A stretch of 64,000 nt of DNA, taken from Bacteroidaceae bacterium (GTDB lineage Bacteria > Bacteroidota > Bacteroidia > Bacteroidales > Muribaculaceae). The notes under the pieces are model-generated. The model was given only the letters and a program-made list of their open reading frames with translations, was not told the origin of the DNA and made no database searches. A program made the position numbers and the translations under genes. The stretch is taken from NCBI GenBank assembly GCA_021768245.1, contig JAETNO010000018.1, forward strand, positions 4,466-68,465, read 5' to 3'. Shown piece after piece: positions 33,618 through 42,193 of this stretch (its first letter is position 1; each line of letters starts with the position of its first letter).

Positions 33618-34383
33618 CATCCGGTATCAATTCTACGCCACTTTGCTCGACAGCTTTCAAAGCTATTTGAGCAGTGACGAGATTTGGGAGAAATATTGGG
33701 GCAGCTCCACAAAACCCGAAACCCTCACTCCGGACGAGTTCTGTGAGAAAAGCAAGCAGGACGTCCTCGACCGCATCAACCGCGTGCCATTCCAAAGTGC
33801 CGCGGCCGATCAGGGAACATGCTTCAATGAGATTGTCGATTGCCTTGTACTGAATAAGGCTACATGCCGCGAGGATATGGTACTTCGTTCTGACAAAGAG
33901 CGTCAAATCTTCTCGGCCGACTTTCGGGGACAGACCTATGAATTTCCGATGTCGATTTGCTGGGAGTTCGCCAAGTACTATAAAGGGGCATTGCCGCAGG
34001 TATTCTGCGAGGGTGTTCTGCCGACCAAGTACGGCGATGTCCGGCTTTATGGGTACATCGACGAGCTGATGCCGTTCGGCATTCATGACATCAAGACCAC
34101 GGGCGGTTATCAAGCGGGGAACTTCCGTAAACATTGGCAGCACCACGCATATCCATTCTGCATGGAGCAGATGGGAACCCTTGTAAAATACTTCGAGTAC
34201 AACATCTGCGAGATCAAGCGACTGCAATGCGGCGCAGTGAAGACTGCAAGTTTCACGGAGTTTTACCCCTATCTGCCGGAAGAAACGCGAATGTTGCTGA
34301 CGGCGCACTGCGAGCAGTTCATCGAGTTTATCGAGGCCAACCGCCATAAAATCACAGACACGAAAATCTTTAATCAAGAGTAA
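33601..34383 (+). CDS. PD-(D/E)XK superfamily nuclease
   Basis: 260 residues. The core is seen near residues 140-175: GDVRLYGYIDELMPFGIHDIKTTGGYQ, with the Asp and the xIK of the PD-(D/E)XK motif, followed by the helix with Gln/His (HWQHHAYPF). This is the Cas4/RecB-like exonuclease type used for phage recombination. It sits between a RecA-like ATPase and an SSB-like gene. Confidence 0.8.
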   Translation: MSKVPNIRYQFYATLLDSFQSYLSSDEIWEKYWGSSTKPETLTPDEFCEKSKQDVLDRINRVPFQSAAADQGTCFNEIVDCLVLNKATCREDMVLRSDKERQIFSADFRGQTYEFPMSICWEFAKYYKGALPQVFCEGVLPTKYGDVRLYGYIDELMPFGIHDIKTTGGYQAGNFRKHWQHHAYPFCMEQMGTLVKYFEYNICEIKRLQCGAVKTASFTEFYPYLPEETRMLLTAHCEQFIEFIEANRHKITDTKIFNQE

Positions 34384-34385
34384 TC

Positions 34386-34733
34386 ATGGCAAAACAGATT
34401 ATAGGCCGCCACAACGTATGCGCGGCGAAGGAATACACCACCTCACAAGGAGAGGTTAAGACCCAGTGGGTGCCGATCGGCACGTCCGTAACTTTCGACG
34501 ACAGCTCATACCTTATCAATATCAATGCCCTGCCGATGGGCAATTGGTGGGACGGTGTGCTGCAAGGCTTCAAGCAGGAACCCCGCGACCAGCAGGGCAC
34601 AGCCCGGTCGCAGTCACCCGCCGCCGGAGGCTATCAGCAACCACAGTACGGCCAAGCACCGCAGGGGTATCGACCGCCGGCCCCGGCACCCGTCGCAGCT
34701 CCTTTCCCACCGTACGAAGAAAGCCCATTTTAA
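34386..34733 (+). CDS. Small SSB-like protein with acidic C-terminal tip
   Basis: 115 residues. The first 65 could form a short beta domain (VKTQWVPIGTSVTFDDSSYLININ). Residues 70-105 are rich in Gln, Pro, Gly and Tyr, and the protein ends EESPF, close to the SSB tip DDDIPF that binds partner proteins. It lies between nuclease and NinB-like genes. The OB fold itself is not obvious, so the SSB role is inferred from layout, tail and context. Confidence 0.6.
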   Translation: MAKQIIGRHNVCAAKEYTTSQGEVKTQWVPIGTSVTFDDSSYLININALPMGNWWDGVLQGFKQEPRDQQGTARSQSPAAGGYQQPQYGQAPQGYRPPAPAPVAAPFPPYEESPF

Positions 34734-34736
34734 GCG

Positions 34737-35153
34737 ATGAAAGATTTCCGTATCACGACACCCAAAGACAAAGAGGCTGTTAAGGCCTACCTCGACCGTC
34801 TGCCGGACGGCAAGCGTTACGATGTGGTCGTGAAACTCCACCGGGAGAAACGGACGCTGAGCCAAAACAACCTTTTTCACTTGTGGTGTTCCTGCATAGC
34901 CGACGAAACGGGCGAGGATAAGGCCCGGATCAAAATATTGCTCAAAGAAATGTTTCTCGGCTATAAAGAATACGGACTATTCGGCCACAAAACATTTTCG
35001 CTGCCCTCGACCTCTGCCCTCGATACGAAACAGATGTCCGAGTTTATGAACAAAGTGCAGGTTTGGGCTTCGGCCGAAATGGGAATCCTGCTACCGGTTC
35101 CGGAAGATGAATTTTTCTACCAATTCGAAGAACAATACAAAAACAGAATTTAG
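34737..35153 (+). CDS. NinB-like recombination protein
   Basis: 138 residues with the pattern of phage NinB (lambda Orf): a basic segment LHREKRTLSQNNLFHLWCSCIADETGEDKARIKILLKEMFLG, then a C-terminal part ending FYQFEEQYKNRI. NinB/Orf proteins bind single-stranded DNA and help load recombinase over SSB. The preceding SSB-like gene fits this. Confidence 0.75.
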   Translation: MKDFRITTPKDKEAVKAYLDRLPDGKRYDVVVKLHREKRTLSQNNLFHLWCSCIADETGEDKARIKILLKEMFLGYKEYGLFGHKTFSLPSTSALDTKQMSEFMNKVQVWASAEMGILLPVPEDEFFYQFEEQYKNRI

Positions 35154-35810
35154 ATGAAAACAATCAAAATTAAAAGTGCCACACTTTCGGCCCGTACGCT
35201 CAAAGTGGCTTACGATGAAACGATCTCAGACGGCACGGCGACCGTAACAAACGAGTACGCAGTAAACAAAGGTACGCTCTGCCATGAAGATTTGATCCAT
35301 GCGCTGGAGCGGCTCAAACCTCACATGGCTATGCTGTGCGACCTCAAGGAAGTAGGCGGCATCGAAGGGGTTATTATCGACCTTGACCGTTACGATTTCG
35401 GGGAAAGCCTCGACAAAGTATTCATCAGCGGCATCAAGGTGTCCTATGGACTGAAGGGCGAAGTACTGACGATCATCGGCGGTAAGACCACGGACAAAGG
35501 CCGGGTGCTGAACCTCTGTGCGCCGAGTGTGGCGGATATCGACACTGAATACCCGTATGTGAGTGAACTTTTCGAGGTGCTTGAAAATATCCGCGCGGAG
35601 ATCAACGCCTATCTGTTTGATGGCAAATGTGCCGTAAAGCAGGCGGAATTTGATTTCGACGAGGATATCTCCGGCGTCGAGGGTGATGCGCCGGAAGAGG
35701 CGGCAGAACCCGCGGAGCAGCCCGCGGCCGAAGCACCCGCAGAAACCGAGGGCACACATTTCCCCAAACGTGGCCGCAAGAAAGGCAAGTCGGTAAAACT
35801 GTCCGCATAA
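35154..35810 (+). CDS. Phage protein of unknown function with acidic Ala/Glu/Pro-rich tail
   Basis: 218 residues. Residues 1-165 look alpha/beta; residues 165-205 are an Ala-Glu-Pro-rich disordered region (EEAAEPAEQPAAEAPAETEG), followed by a basic end FPKRGRKKGKSVKLSA. It starts one base after the NinB-like stop. It is probably part of the replication/recombination operon, but no family is recognised. Confidence 0.65.
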   Translation: MKTIKIKSATLSARTLKVAYDETISDGTATVTNEYAVNKGTLCHEDLIHALERLKPHMAMLCDLKEVGGIEGVIIDLDRYDFGESLDKVFISGIKVSYGLKGEVLTIIGGKTTDKGRVLNLCAPSVADIDTEYPYVSELFEVLENIRAEINAYLFDGKCAVKQAEFDFDEDISGVEGDAPEEAAEPAEQPAAEAPAETEGTHFPKRGRKKGKSVKLSA

Positions 35811-35828
35811 CCGTAGGCATAGAACACC

Positions 35829-37478
35829 ATGTTGATCACCCAAGTAAATACAGACTTCCACATTGCATTCCGCTACTGCCGGCATTTGGTTGAAGCGGTG
35901 AAGAACCTGCCCGGTCGTCGGTATGACCCAGTAAATAAATTTTGGGTCGTGCCGACGCGGGAGCGGGCGGCAGTCGAGGCCTTTGCCCGGCGGTATGGCT
36001 TTCGGATGGGGGATCAGTCGGCGCGGGCTGAAATGGTCGGAGAGATTCCTCCGATGCCGGAATTGCAGGTTGAAATTCCCCTTGCTATGGAATTGTATCA
36101 TTATCAGAAGCAGGGCGTGGCGTACTGTCTTGAGCATCCGCACACGATAATAGGCGATAAACCGGGACTTGGAAAGACGGCGCAGAGCATCGCGGCTGTG
36201 ATTGCTCAACGCGCGTTCCCGTGCCTTATCATCGCGCCGGCGACGCTGAAAATCAACTGGGCGCGCGAGGTTAAGCAATGGGGCGGCGATAAGATGAACG
36301 CCATAATCATCAACGACAAAAACCGCCGGACATGGCATCTGTTCTATGAAGCTGGGATGGCGCAGTTCTTCGTGGTGAATTACGAAAGCCTCAAAAAGTA
36401 CTTCGTGGAGAAGTTCACCAACAAAGAGGGGCAGAAGCTGATGCTTTCGCATATCAAGTTCCGGCCCACGATCGACATTTTCAAGTCGGTGATTATCGAC
36501 GAGAGCCACCGATGCAAAAACGGTTCTGCCCAGCAGTCTAAGTTCTGCATGGGTATCAGCAAAGAAAAACCCGTAACATACCTGTTGTCAGGTACTCCTT
36601 TGGTGAACAAGCCGAAAGACTTGATACCGCAGTTGCATATCATGGGTATGCTGTCGAAGTTCGGAGGATACAAATATTTTGTGAACAGGTATTGCTCCGG
36701 GCCGAACGAAGCAAGCAATCTTCGGGAGTTGAATTACCTGCTGAACCTGCATTGTTTCTACCAGCGGGCAAAAGAGGACGTTCTGAAAGACCTCCCGGCC
36801 AAGACCCGGCAGACGATCCTTTGCGATATTTCCAACCGCAAGGAGTATATGGATGCCGAACGCGACCTTATCAAGTACCTGCGGGAATACCGGGATGCCT
36901 CGGATGAACAGCAGCGCCGGGCTAAACGGGGAGAGGTGATTGTACGTATCAACGTCCTGCGTCAGATATGTGCGCGCGGCAAGGTCAAAGAGGTAAAGGA
37001 ATTCATCGACGACCTGATCGAATCGGGCGAGAAGCTCATTCTATTTATGAACCTGATCGAACTGGGCGATGCTTTCAAAAAACTGTACCCGAATGCAGTT
37101 GTAATCCGCGGCGGGATGTCGGCCGAAGATAAACAGCGCTCCGTCGATTTGTTCCAGCACGACCCCGTCTGCAAACTGGCAATTTGCAATATCAAAGCTG
37201 CCGGGGTCGGCTTGACTCTCACCGCATCGTCCCGCGTGGCGTTCGTAGAGTTCCCGTGGACATATGCCGACTGTGAGCAATGCGAGGATCGCGCCCACCG
37301 TATCGGGCAGAAAAACAATGTGTCGTGCTACTACTTTCTCGGTGAAAAGACAATCGACGAGGACATCTACAAAATCATCCAAACAAAAAAAAGCATCGCG
37401 CAAACCGTGACCGGCACCGTGGATCAGGTTGAAGAAAATGTTGTCGATGCCATCATGAACATTTTTAACCAAAAATAA
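35829..37478 (+). CDS. SNF2-family (SMARCAL1-like) helicase
   Basis: 549 residues. N-terminal 60 residues resemble a HARP-like DNA-binding piece (YDPVNKFWVVPTRE). Helicase motifs follow: I GDKPGLGKT (109-117), II DESH (224-227), III LLSGTPLVNK, V GLTLTASS and VI DRAHRIGQ (near 487). Superfamily 2 translocases of this kind remodel stalled forks or recombination intermediates. It belongs to the recombination block. Confidence 0.9.
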   Translation: MLITQVNTDFHIAFRYCRHLVEAVKNLPGRRYDPVNKFWVVPTRERAAVEAFARRYGFRMGDQSARAEMVGEIPPMPELQVEIPLAMELYHYQKQGVAYCLEHPHTIIGDKPGLGKTAQSIAAVIAQRAFPCLIIAPATLKINWAREVKQWGGDKMNAIIINDKNRRTWHLFYEAGMAQFFVVNYESLKKYFVEKFTNKEGQKLMLSHIKFRPTIDIFKSVIIDESHRCKNGSAQQSKFCMGISKEKPVTYLLSGTPLVNKPKDLIPQLHIMGMLSKFGGYKYFVNRYCSGPNEASNLRELNYLLNLHCFYQRAKEDVLKDLPAKTRQTILCDISNRKEYMDAERDLIKYLREYRDASDEQQRRAKRGEVIVRINVLRQICARGKVKEVKEFIDDLIESGEKLILFMNLIELGDAFKKLYPNAVVIRGGMSAEDKQRSVDLFQHDPVCKLAICNIKAAGVGLTLTASSRVAFVEFPWTYADCEQCEDRAHRIGQKNNVSCYYFLGEKTIDEDIYKIIQTKKSIAQTVTGTVDQVEENVVDAIMNIFNQK

Positions 37479-37487
37479 ATTGACATT

Positions 37488-39023
37488 ATGGAAAACAAAT
37501 TTGTATTTCTCGACATCACGTCGATAGGGATCAACCCTATGAACCCGCGTAAAACATTCGATCCGCGGGCGCTGGGTGAACTCTCGGACAGCATCAAAGT
37601 CGTGGGCGTTTTACAACCCATCACCGTGCGGCCGAAACCTACTGAGGAACATGGTGAAAAGTACCAGCTTGTATGCGGTGAGCGCCGTTGGCGTGCTGCG
37701 GCCATGGCCGGCCTCAAAGAAATTCCCGCGATTATCCGCGAACTGACCGACGACGAGGCCGTAGATGTTGCCATCACGGAGAACCTGCAACGTAAAGACG
37801 TTTCGCCTCTCGAAGAGGCCGACGCATTCAAATATCTGCTCGACAAAGGGCAGAGCATCGCCGACTTGTGCGGACGCTTCGGTAAGAGTGAGTTCTATGT
37901 TCGGGGGCGCATGAAACTGCTTGCCATAAGCGACGATTTCCGCAAGATGCTCGATGCTGGGGAAATTTCGATTTCCCAAGCAATGGAGATCGCCAAATTC
38001 GACGCGGACATTCAAGGTAGAATGTACGAACAGCATTTTGCCCAGCAATACTATAACTCATGGCACGATTTGAATGCAAAAGCTTTATACCAGCGAGTAG
38101 TTCAGTCCTATACGAAAATACTTGATCGATACAAATTCGACAAGGGCGAATGCGATACATGTCCGAACTGCTCCAAGAATTTCAGTCTTTTCGCTGGCGG
38201 GGATGGTGAGGCAACATGTCAGGATGACTCCTGCCTGCAACGGAAAAAGCGCGAATATGAACTTGGCATTGCCTTGAAACTTCAAAAGCAGCACCCCGAA
38301 GCAGATTTCTACACGATGCACAAGGATTGCCCCAAAAAGGCCGAATTGGAGAAGCAAGGCCACGAAGTCAAGATTTGGCCGGGATGGCCGAACCGTATAG
38401 GGGCGGTTGTAACCAAGGAACTCAGAAGTAAAGTCGAGAACGGCACCGCACATCTTGCCATCTGGGTGTATAGCGATGACCCATATTTCGGATATATCGA
38501 AACAAATGGTGCAGCTACCCTATCTGAAACCGCCAACTCAATAAAAGAACTCCAGAACAAGGACAACCGAAACAAGGAGCTTGAAGAGGAAAAGACCGTA
38601 TCGGAAGTACGCGACACCATCAAAAAAATGGATATCGAAACACTGTCTGCCGGAGAGCTTACGGCCTACGAGTCACAACTGACGTTGTTTATCTTGGTTC
38701 GAAACCTCAATAAAGAGCAGCAGGAGAAATTAGGCACGGTTCAGCATTACTCGATGTCCGACGAGGAAGCGTGGAACGCCGTGATGAATGTCACGCCGGA
38801 GCAGATCGCCTACATTCACCGATGCAATATTCTCAACCAAGTCGGCGACCATTTCCGGCGGGACTTCAAAACAGACCTTTTCTTCGACTGGGTGAACAGC
38901 CGGGATAAGTCTATTATTCCGGAGGTGGAATTAAAGTACCGAGAGGTTTACCTGCGCCGCAAGGAAAAGATCGACGCCCGTATTGCTGAAATAGAATTGG
39001 CCGAAGCTGAAAAGGGAAAATAG
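37488..39023 (+). CDS. ParB/RepB/Spo0J-type protein with a zinc-finger-like segment
   Basis: 511 residues. Residues 10-100 form the ParB N-terminal domain (NPRKTFDPRALGELSDSIK, GERRWRAAAMAG, ITENLQRKDVSPLEEADAFKYLL), followed by an HTH. Around residue 224 CDTCPNCSKNF...CQDDSC gives two Cys pairs, a likely zinc site. The rest is helical and charged. ParB domains bind CTP and DNA; in phages they are linked to segregation or transcription control. The extra C-terminal 300 residues make this longer than ordinary ParB. Confidence 0.85.
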   Translation: MENKFVFLDITSIGINPMNPRKTFDPRALGELSDSIKVVGVLQPITVRPKPTEEHGEKYQLVCGERRWRAAAMAGLKEIPAIIRELTDDEAVDVAITENLQRKDVSPLEEADAFKYLLDKGQSIADLCGRFGKSEFYVRGRMKLLAISDDFRKMLDAGEISISQAMEIAKFDADIQGRMYEQHFAQQYYNSWHDLNAKALYQRVVQSYTKILDRYKFDKGECDTCPNCSKNFSLFAGGDGEATCQDDSCLQRKKREYELGIALKLQKQHPEADFYTMHKDCPKKAELEKQGHEVKIWPGWPNRIGAVVTKELRSKVENGTAHLAIWVYSDDPYFGYIETNGAATLSETANSIKELQNKDNRNKELEEEKTVSEVRDTIKKMDIETLSAGELTAYESQLTLFILVRNLNKEQQEKLGTVQHYSMSDEEAWNAVMNVTPEQIAYIHRCNILNQVGDHFRRDFKTDLFFDWVNSRDKSIIPEVELKYREVYLRRKEKIDARIAEIELAEAEKGK

Positions 39024-39026
39024 GAA

Positions 39027-39866
39027 ATGAACTACATCGAGTTGATAAACCAATTTTGGCAAACACGACGTAGAGTGCGATTGACCAGCGCGGAGGCAGA
39101 CCTGTACTTTTGCCTGCTGCAAGAGTGCAACCTCCGCGGCTGGCTCAATCCCTTTGAGTGTCCCAACGGGTTAATCTGCGCGACTATCGGTGTGAGCGAA
39201 TCCACTTTGATAGATGTGCGCAATAGATTACAGCAAAAGGGTTTTATCAAATTCGTAAGTGGTTGTCGTAAGGCGAAATCTCCCGTTTACTCCATTTTAT
39301 ACTTTGAAAATCCAAGTATAAACCCAAGTATAAGCCGGGGTATAAACCCAAGTATAAACCTGAGTAAAGAGGACGACACACCTATATATAGGTCTTTATC
39401 TAACGATAAAGACGGCTTAAAACAGAAACAGAAACATATTCCACCTGATTGTCCCCCTGCGGGTGACGGTGAATTACCGCTCGGTATTGTTTCAGAAGAT
39501 CCCCTAAAAAAAAGGGCGGAGATATGCAAACGGGTACGGGAAACATATCATCGGCATTGCAAAGGGCTTCCGCCCATAAGAACCATGACGCCGAAGCGTC
39601 AACAGGCTATCATGGCGCGGATGCAGGAACACGGCGAAGCCGCGGTTATGGAAATGCTCGAAATTGCAGGACGGTCGAAATTTCTTGCCGGGCAGAATAC
39701 ACATCAATGGACAGCTACTTTCGACTGGCTATTTAAACCTACGAATTTCATCAAAACTTTAGAACGGAATTACGATGACAAAACAAAACAATATGACAAC
39801 GGCCGAACGACTGCTGGCGGGGATCAAAGAAAGTGCTTCACGGGCGAGTATAGCGAGGCCTTTTGA
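39027..39866 (+). CDS. Phage replication initiator (O/DnaD-like) containing iterons
   Basis: 279 residues. Residues 1-85 form a winged helix (LTSAEADLYFCLLQECNL, IGVSESTLIDVRNRLQQKGFIKF). Residues about 90-120 are coded by 12-base repeats giving NPSIN repeats. A DnaD-like C-terminal part (TPKRQQAIMARMQEHGEAAVMEMLEIAG...WTATFDWLFKPTNFIKTLERNY) follows. The protein probably binds the origin in its own gene and loads helicase with the DnaC-like partner. It overlaps the next gene by 92 bases. Confidence 0.82.
   Translation: MNYIELINQFWQTRRRVRLTSAEADLYFCLLQECNLRGWLNPFECPNGLICATIGVSESTLIDVRNRLQQKGFIKFVSGCRKAKSPVYSILYFENPSINPSISRGINPSINLSKEDDTPIYRSLSNDKDGLKQKQKHIPPDCPPAGDGELPLGIVSEDPLKKRAEICKRVRETYHRHCKGLPPIRTMTPKRQQAIMARMQEHGEAAVMEMLEIAGRSKFLAGQNTHQWTATFDWLFKPTNFIKTLERNYDDKTKQYDNGRTTAGGDQRKCFTGEYSEAF
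39308..39367 (+). repeat. Five 12-base iterons inside the initiator gene, candidate origin
   Basis: Five head-to-tail units: AAATCCAAGTAT, AAACCCAAGTAT, AAGCCGGGGTAT, AAACCCAAGTAT, AAACCTGAGTAA. Just downstream are the palindrome ACCTATATATAGGT and the inverted repeat GTCTTTATC-TAAC-GATAAAGAC. Iterons within the initiator gene next to AT-rich DNA match the lambda-type origin plan. Confidence 0.72.
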
Positions 39867-40449
39867 AATCGACATGCGGGAACAGCAAGTTGCGGAAGCT
39901 ATAACGTACCTGTTTTCGCTCCAGTGTGCGCAGACGGGCAAAGTTGCGGATATTTCTCCGATGGTAGTCAAAGCGATTGAAAAGGCGGCGCATTGGCTTG
40001 TAAATCCTGAACGGGTAAGCCTCAAGATACTCGGCACACCGGGTACTGGAAAAACAACGCTGCTTTATGCCATCCGGGAGTTTATTTGGCGCTACAACCA
40101 AACGCAACCGTTCGGGCGAGTTGGCCTGCGCATACATCCGGCTCTGATGATTGTAGATGCTTTCCAGCGTAAGGATGCAAACCTTGATCTTAATATGGCC
40201 GTGTCGATCCCCGTATTGGCGATTGATGACGTGGGGGTCGAAGCTACGGAGATCAAATATTACGGTTCGGAGTTGCGACCTGTTACCGATATCATCCTGC
40301 ACCGGAGCAACGAGAACAAACCGACAATCATCGTCAGCAACTTCGGGGAGCCGGATTTCCTTGCGAAGTACGGCGAACGGGTGTTTGATCGGCTCAAGGA
40401 TATGACGACGATTTTAATGACCGGGGAAAGTAACCGCAGGAACAAATGA
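39775..40449 (+). CDS. DnaC/IstB-like helicase loader ATPase
   Basis: 224 residues. Walker A GTPGTGKTT (87-95), Walker B VLAIDDVG (near 145-150), sensor-type IIVSNFGEPDFLAKYGERVFDRL, as in DnaC. An alternative start lies at 39793. It should place the replicative helicase on the origin opened by the preceding initiator. It overlaps the initiator by 92 bases and the next gene by four. Confidence 0.87.
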   Translation: MTKQNNMTTAERLLAGIKESASRASIARPFEIDMREQQVAEAITYLFSLQCAQTGKVADISPMVVKAIEKAAHWLVNPERVSLKILGTPGTGKTTLLYAIREFIWRYNQTQPFGRVGLRIHPALMIVDAFQRKDANLDLNMAVSIPVLAIDDVGVEATEIKYYGSELRPVTDIILHRSNENKPTIIVSNFGEPDFLAKYGERVFDRLKDMTTILMTGESNRRNK

Positions 40450-40676
40450 TTTTGAAACCCCTACATATCCGCTTTCTCGCAGCAATGCAGAATATCGTCG
40501 AGGATAAAAAGGCTCGCCGGGTCGTACCGTCTGCGGCGCTCTCTATGGAGTTGGTGCATTTTCTGAAACTTTCCCGCGCGGAAGTCGAGCGGATTGGCGC
40601 AGAACTGGCCACCGCTGGGGAGATCAGTACCGGCGACACGATAAATCAGAAATACTACAAACCAAGTAATGAGTAG
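40446..40676 (+). CDS. Small phage protein, unknown
   Basis: 76 residues; residues 25-60 (RVVPSAALSMELVHFLKLSRAEVERIGAELATAGEISTG) suggest a small winged-helix fold. ATG overlaps the loader stop and its end overlaps the VRR-NUC gene by eight bases, so it is surely translated in the replication operon. No family recognised. Confidence 0.65.
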   Translation: MILKPLHIRFLAAMQNIVEDKKARRVVPSAALSMELVHFLKLSRAEVERIGAELATAGEISTGDTINQKYYKPSNE

Positions 40677-41025
40677 GCATAACGAATCGAGGCTACAAAC
40701 GTCTTGCGTTACATGGTTCCGAATGCAGTACCGGAGTTTGGCAAAACTGCTCTTTGCCGTGCCGAATGGCGGTAGCCGTTCGAAAGTCGAGGCGGCGATC
40801 ATGCAGGGTGAAGGTGTAACGCCCGGAGTGTCGGATTTGATTCTGTTGGTTGCACGAGGTAATTACAACGGCCTATGTATCGAAATGAAAACAGAATCGC
40901 GCGGATCCCGGCAGTCCGACAACCAAAAGGCGTGGCAGGTATTGGTCGAGGCGCAGGGTTATAAATACGTCGTGTGTCGTAGCATCGAGCAGTTTATGTC
41001 TGAAATAAATAACTATCTGAAATAA
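40669..41025 (+). CDS. VRR-NUC domain nuclease
   Basis: 118 residues, the stand-alone phage form. Motifs: FAVPNGGSRSKVEAAIMQGEGVTPGVSDLILL and LCIEMKTESRGSRQSDNQKAWQ, giving the D...ExK active site of the PD-(D/E)XK clan. These nucleases cut branched or flap DNA. It follows the replication genes. Confidence 0.9.
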   Translation: MSRHNESRLQTSCVTWFRMQYRSLAKLLFAVPNGGSRSKVEAAIMQGEGVTPGVSDLILLVARGNYNGLCIEMKTESRGSRQSDNQKAWQVLVEAQGYKYVVCRSIEQFMSEINNYLK

Positions 41026-41093
41026 TGAAAGTCATAGTAACCTTTTCGGGTGGGAAAGACAGCTGTATGAGTTATTACGGATTATGCGAATAA
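41025..41093 (+). pseudogene. Fragment of a PP-loop (PAPS reductase-like) gene
   Basis: ATG 41025 overlaps the VRR-NUC stop. The 22 residues read MKVIVTFSGGKDSCMSYYG..., with the PP-loop FSGGKDS of PAPS reductase/N-type ATP pyrophosphatases, then a stop. PAPS-reductase-like genes of about 200-400 codons are common in phages at such a place. Only the first motif survives; the rest is deleted. Confidence 0.65.
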
Positions 41094-41100
41094 AACAATA

Positions 41101-41586
41101 ATGAGTATGAAAGACCAAGTAACGAGCATCGAGCAGTCGAAGCTACCTATCGAAGTTCACAACAAATTGATCCCGTTCAAGGGGTTCAGCTGGGTAACAT
41201 GGTTAGTGTTTGCGTTCACACGCAAAACGAGAGGATGGCATATGGACGGGGCTACGCGCCGCCACGAAGGAATCCACTGCGCCCAGCAGATCGAACTGAC
41301 CGTGCTGTTCGCAGCGATCCTCCTGCCCGTAGCCGGAAGCTGCCACTTCGCGTGGTGGGGCTGGGTGCTGGCAGTGGTCGGCATTCTCTTCGCCGGCTGG
41401 ATTTGCTACGGCATTTCGTGGCTGATCGAAGTGCTTATCCCGCCTTATCCGGGCGCGTACTACTACACTTGCTTCGAGACCGAGGCATACAACCACGAGG
41501 ATGATCCGGACTACTTGAAGCGGCGCATACCCTTTGGGGGCTGGATTTCCTGCATCCCGAATCGAAAAGTTAAACACAAAAGATAA
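41101..41586 (+). CDS. Membrane protein with HExxH-like motif
   Basis: 161 residues with two strong transmembrane segments (LTVLFAAILLPVAG and WGWVLAVVGILFAGWICYGISWLIEVL). Just before the first is RRHEGIHCAQQ, an HExxH motif, and after the second FETEAYNHEDD offers a third ligand. This arrangement suggests a small membrane-bound metalloprotease. No specific family is recognised and activity is unproven. Confidence 0.65.
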   Translation: MSMKDQVTSIEQSKLPIEVHNKLIPFKGFSWVTWLVFAFTRKTRGWHMDGATRRHEGIHCAQQIELTVLFAAILLPVAGSCHFAWWGWVLAVVGILFAGWICYGISWLIEVLIPPYPGAYYYTCFETEAYNHEDDPDYLKRRIPFGGWISCIPNRKVKHKR

Positions 41587-41592
41587 CTAACC

Positions 41593-41874
41593 ATGAAAAG
41601 CGAAAAAGCAAAACAATATTTGTTGAAAGTGGTAACACCGATAGCGATGATGTATCCCGATTGTCCGGGAGAATGCGATATTAAGCTAATAGAGGCAAAA
41701 CGGGCTATCGAGCTTGCCGAGCAGGAGGCCGAGGAGCGGATGAGAGCAAAAGCGATTGAGGCGTATTGCCAAGATTGCGGTTGTAGGGTAGAAAATAAAT
41801 GTGGAATAGAGTCGAATAGTTGTATAGCATTCCGAGCTTTCATCCAAAAACTGAACGAGAATGAAAACGATTGA
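41593..41874 (+). CDS. Small phage protein with Cys pairs, unknown
   Basis: 93 residues. A helical, charged middle (KLIEAKRAIELAEQEAEERMRAKAIEAY) is followed by CQDCGCRVENKC, which may bind zinc. It overlaps the next gene by 14 bases. Confidence 0.58.
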   Translation: MKSEKAKQYLLKVVTPIAMMYPDCPGECDIKLIEAKRAIELAEQEAEERMRAKAIEAYCQDCGCRVENKCGIESNSCIAFRAFIQKLNENEND

Positions 41875-42184
41875 GGAAAGAGCGCAAGAATACGCGCATC
41901 AATACCGACGAGATGCACATGACTTAAAAGGTGAACGAGCCGATGCGGCCTTTGCGGCATATTGTCAGGGTGCTGAAGATGAGCATAAAGAGTTGACGCG
42001 CTGGTACGACCCAAAAGAGGAATTGCCGGATGGCAATCGAGATGTTTTAATTAAAACAACGTTATGCACAAAATACCGCATAGCCTTCTACAAGGCAAAT
42101 GAGACACGGAATTATCATTGGCACGAGAACAATGGAGCTATTGACGATGATATGGTTATCGGATGGCGGGAGATTCAAGAATAA
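41861..42184 (+). CDS. DUF551-like phage protein
   Basis: 107 residues. The C-terminal half WYDPKEELPDGNRDVLIKTT...YRIAFYKANETRNYHWHENNGAIDDDMVIGWREIQE resembles the DUF551 pattern, ending in a V-x-GW-R-x signature. The N-terminal half is helical. Function unknown. Confidence 0.62.
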   Translation: MKTIEERAQEYAHQYRRDAHDLKGERADAAFAAYCQGAEDEHKELTRWYDPKEELPDGNRDVLIKTTLCTKYRIAFYKANETRNYHWHENNGAIDDDMVIGWREIQE

Positions 42185-42193
42185 GGCAAGACT

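Noticed and set aside
36380..36718. Minus-strand frames within the SNF2 helicase gene
   Set aside because: Antisense to a gene with all helicase motifs.
39308..39367. Short repeats considered as a CRISPR array
   Set aside because: Units are 12 bases with no spacers, lie in a coding sequence and fit origin iterons.
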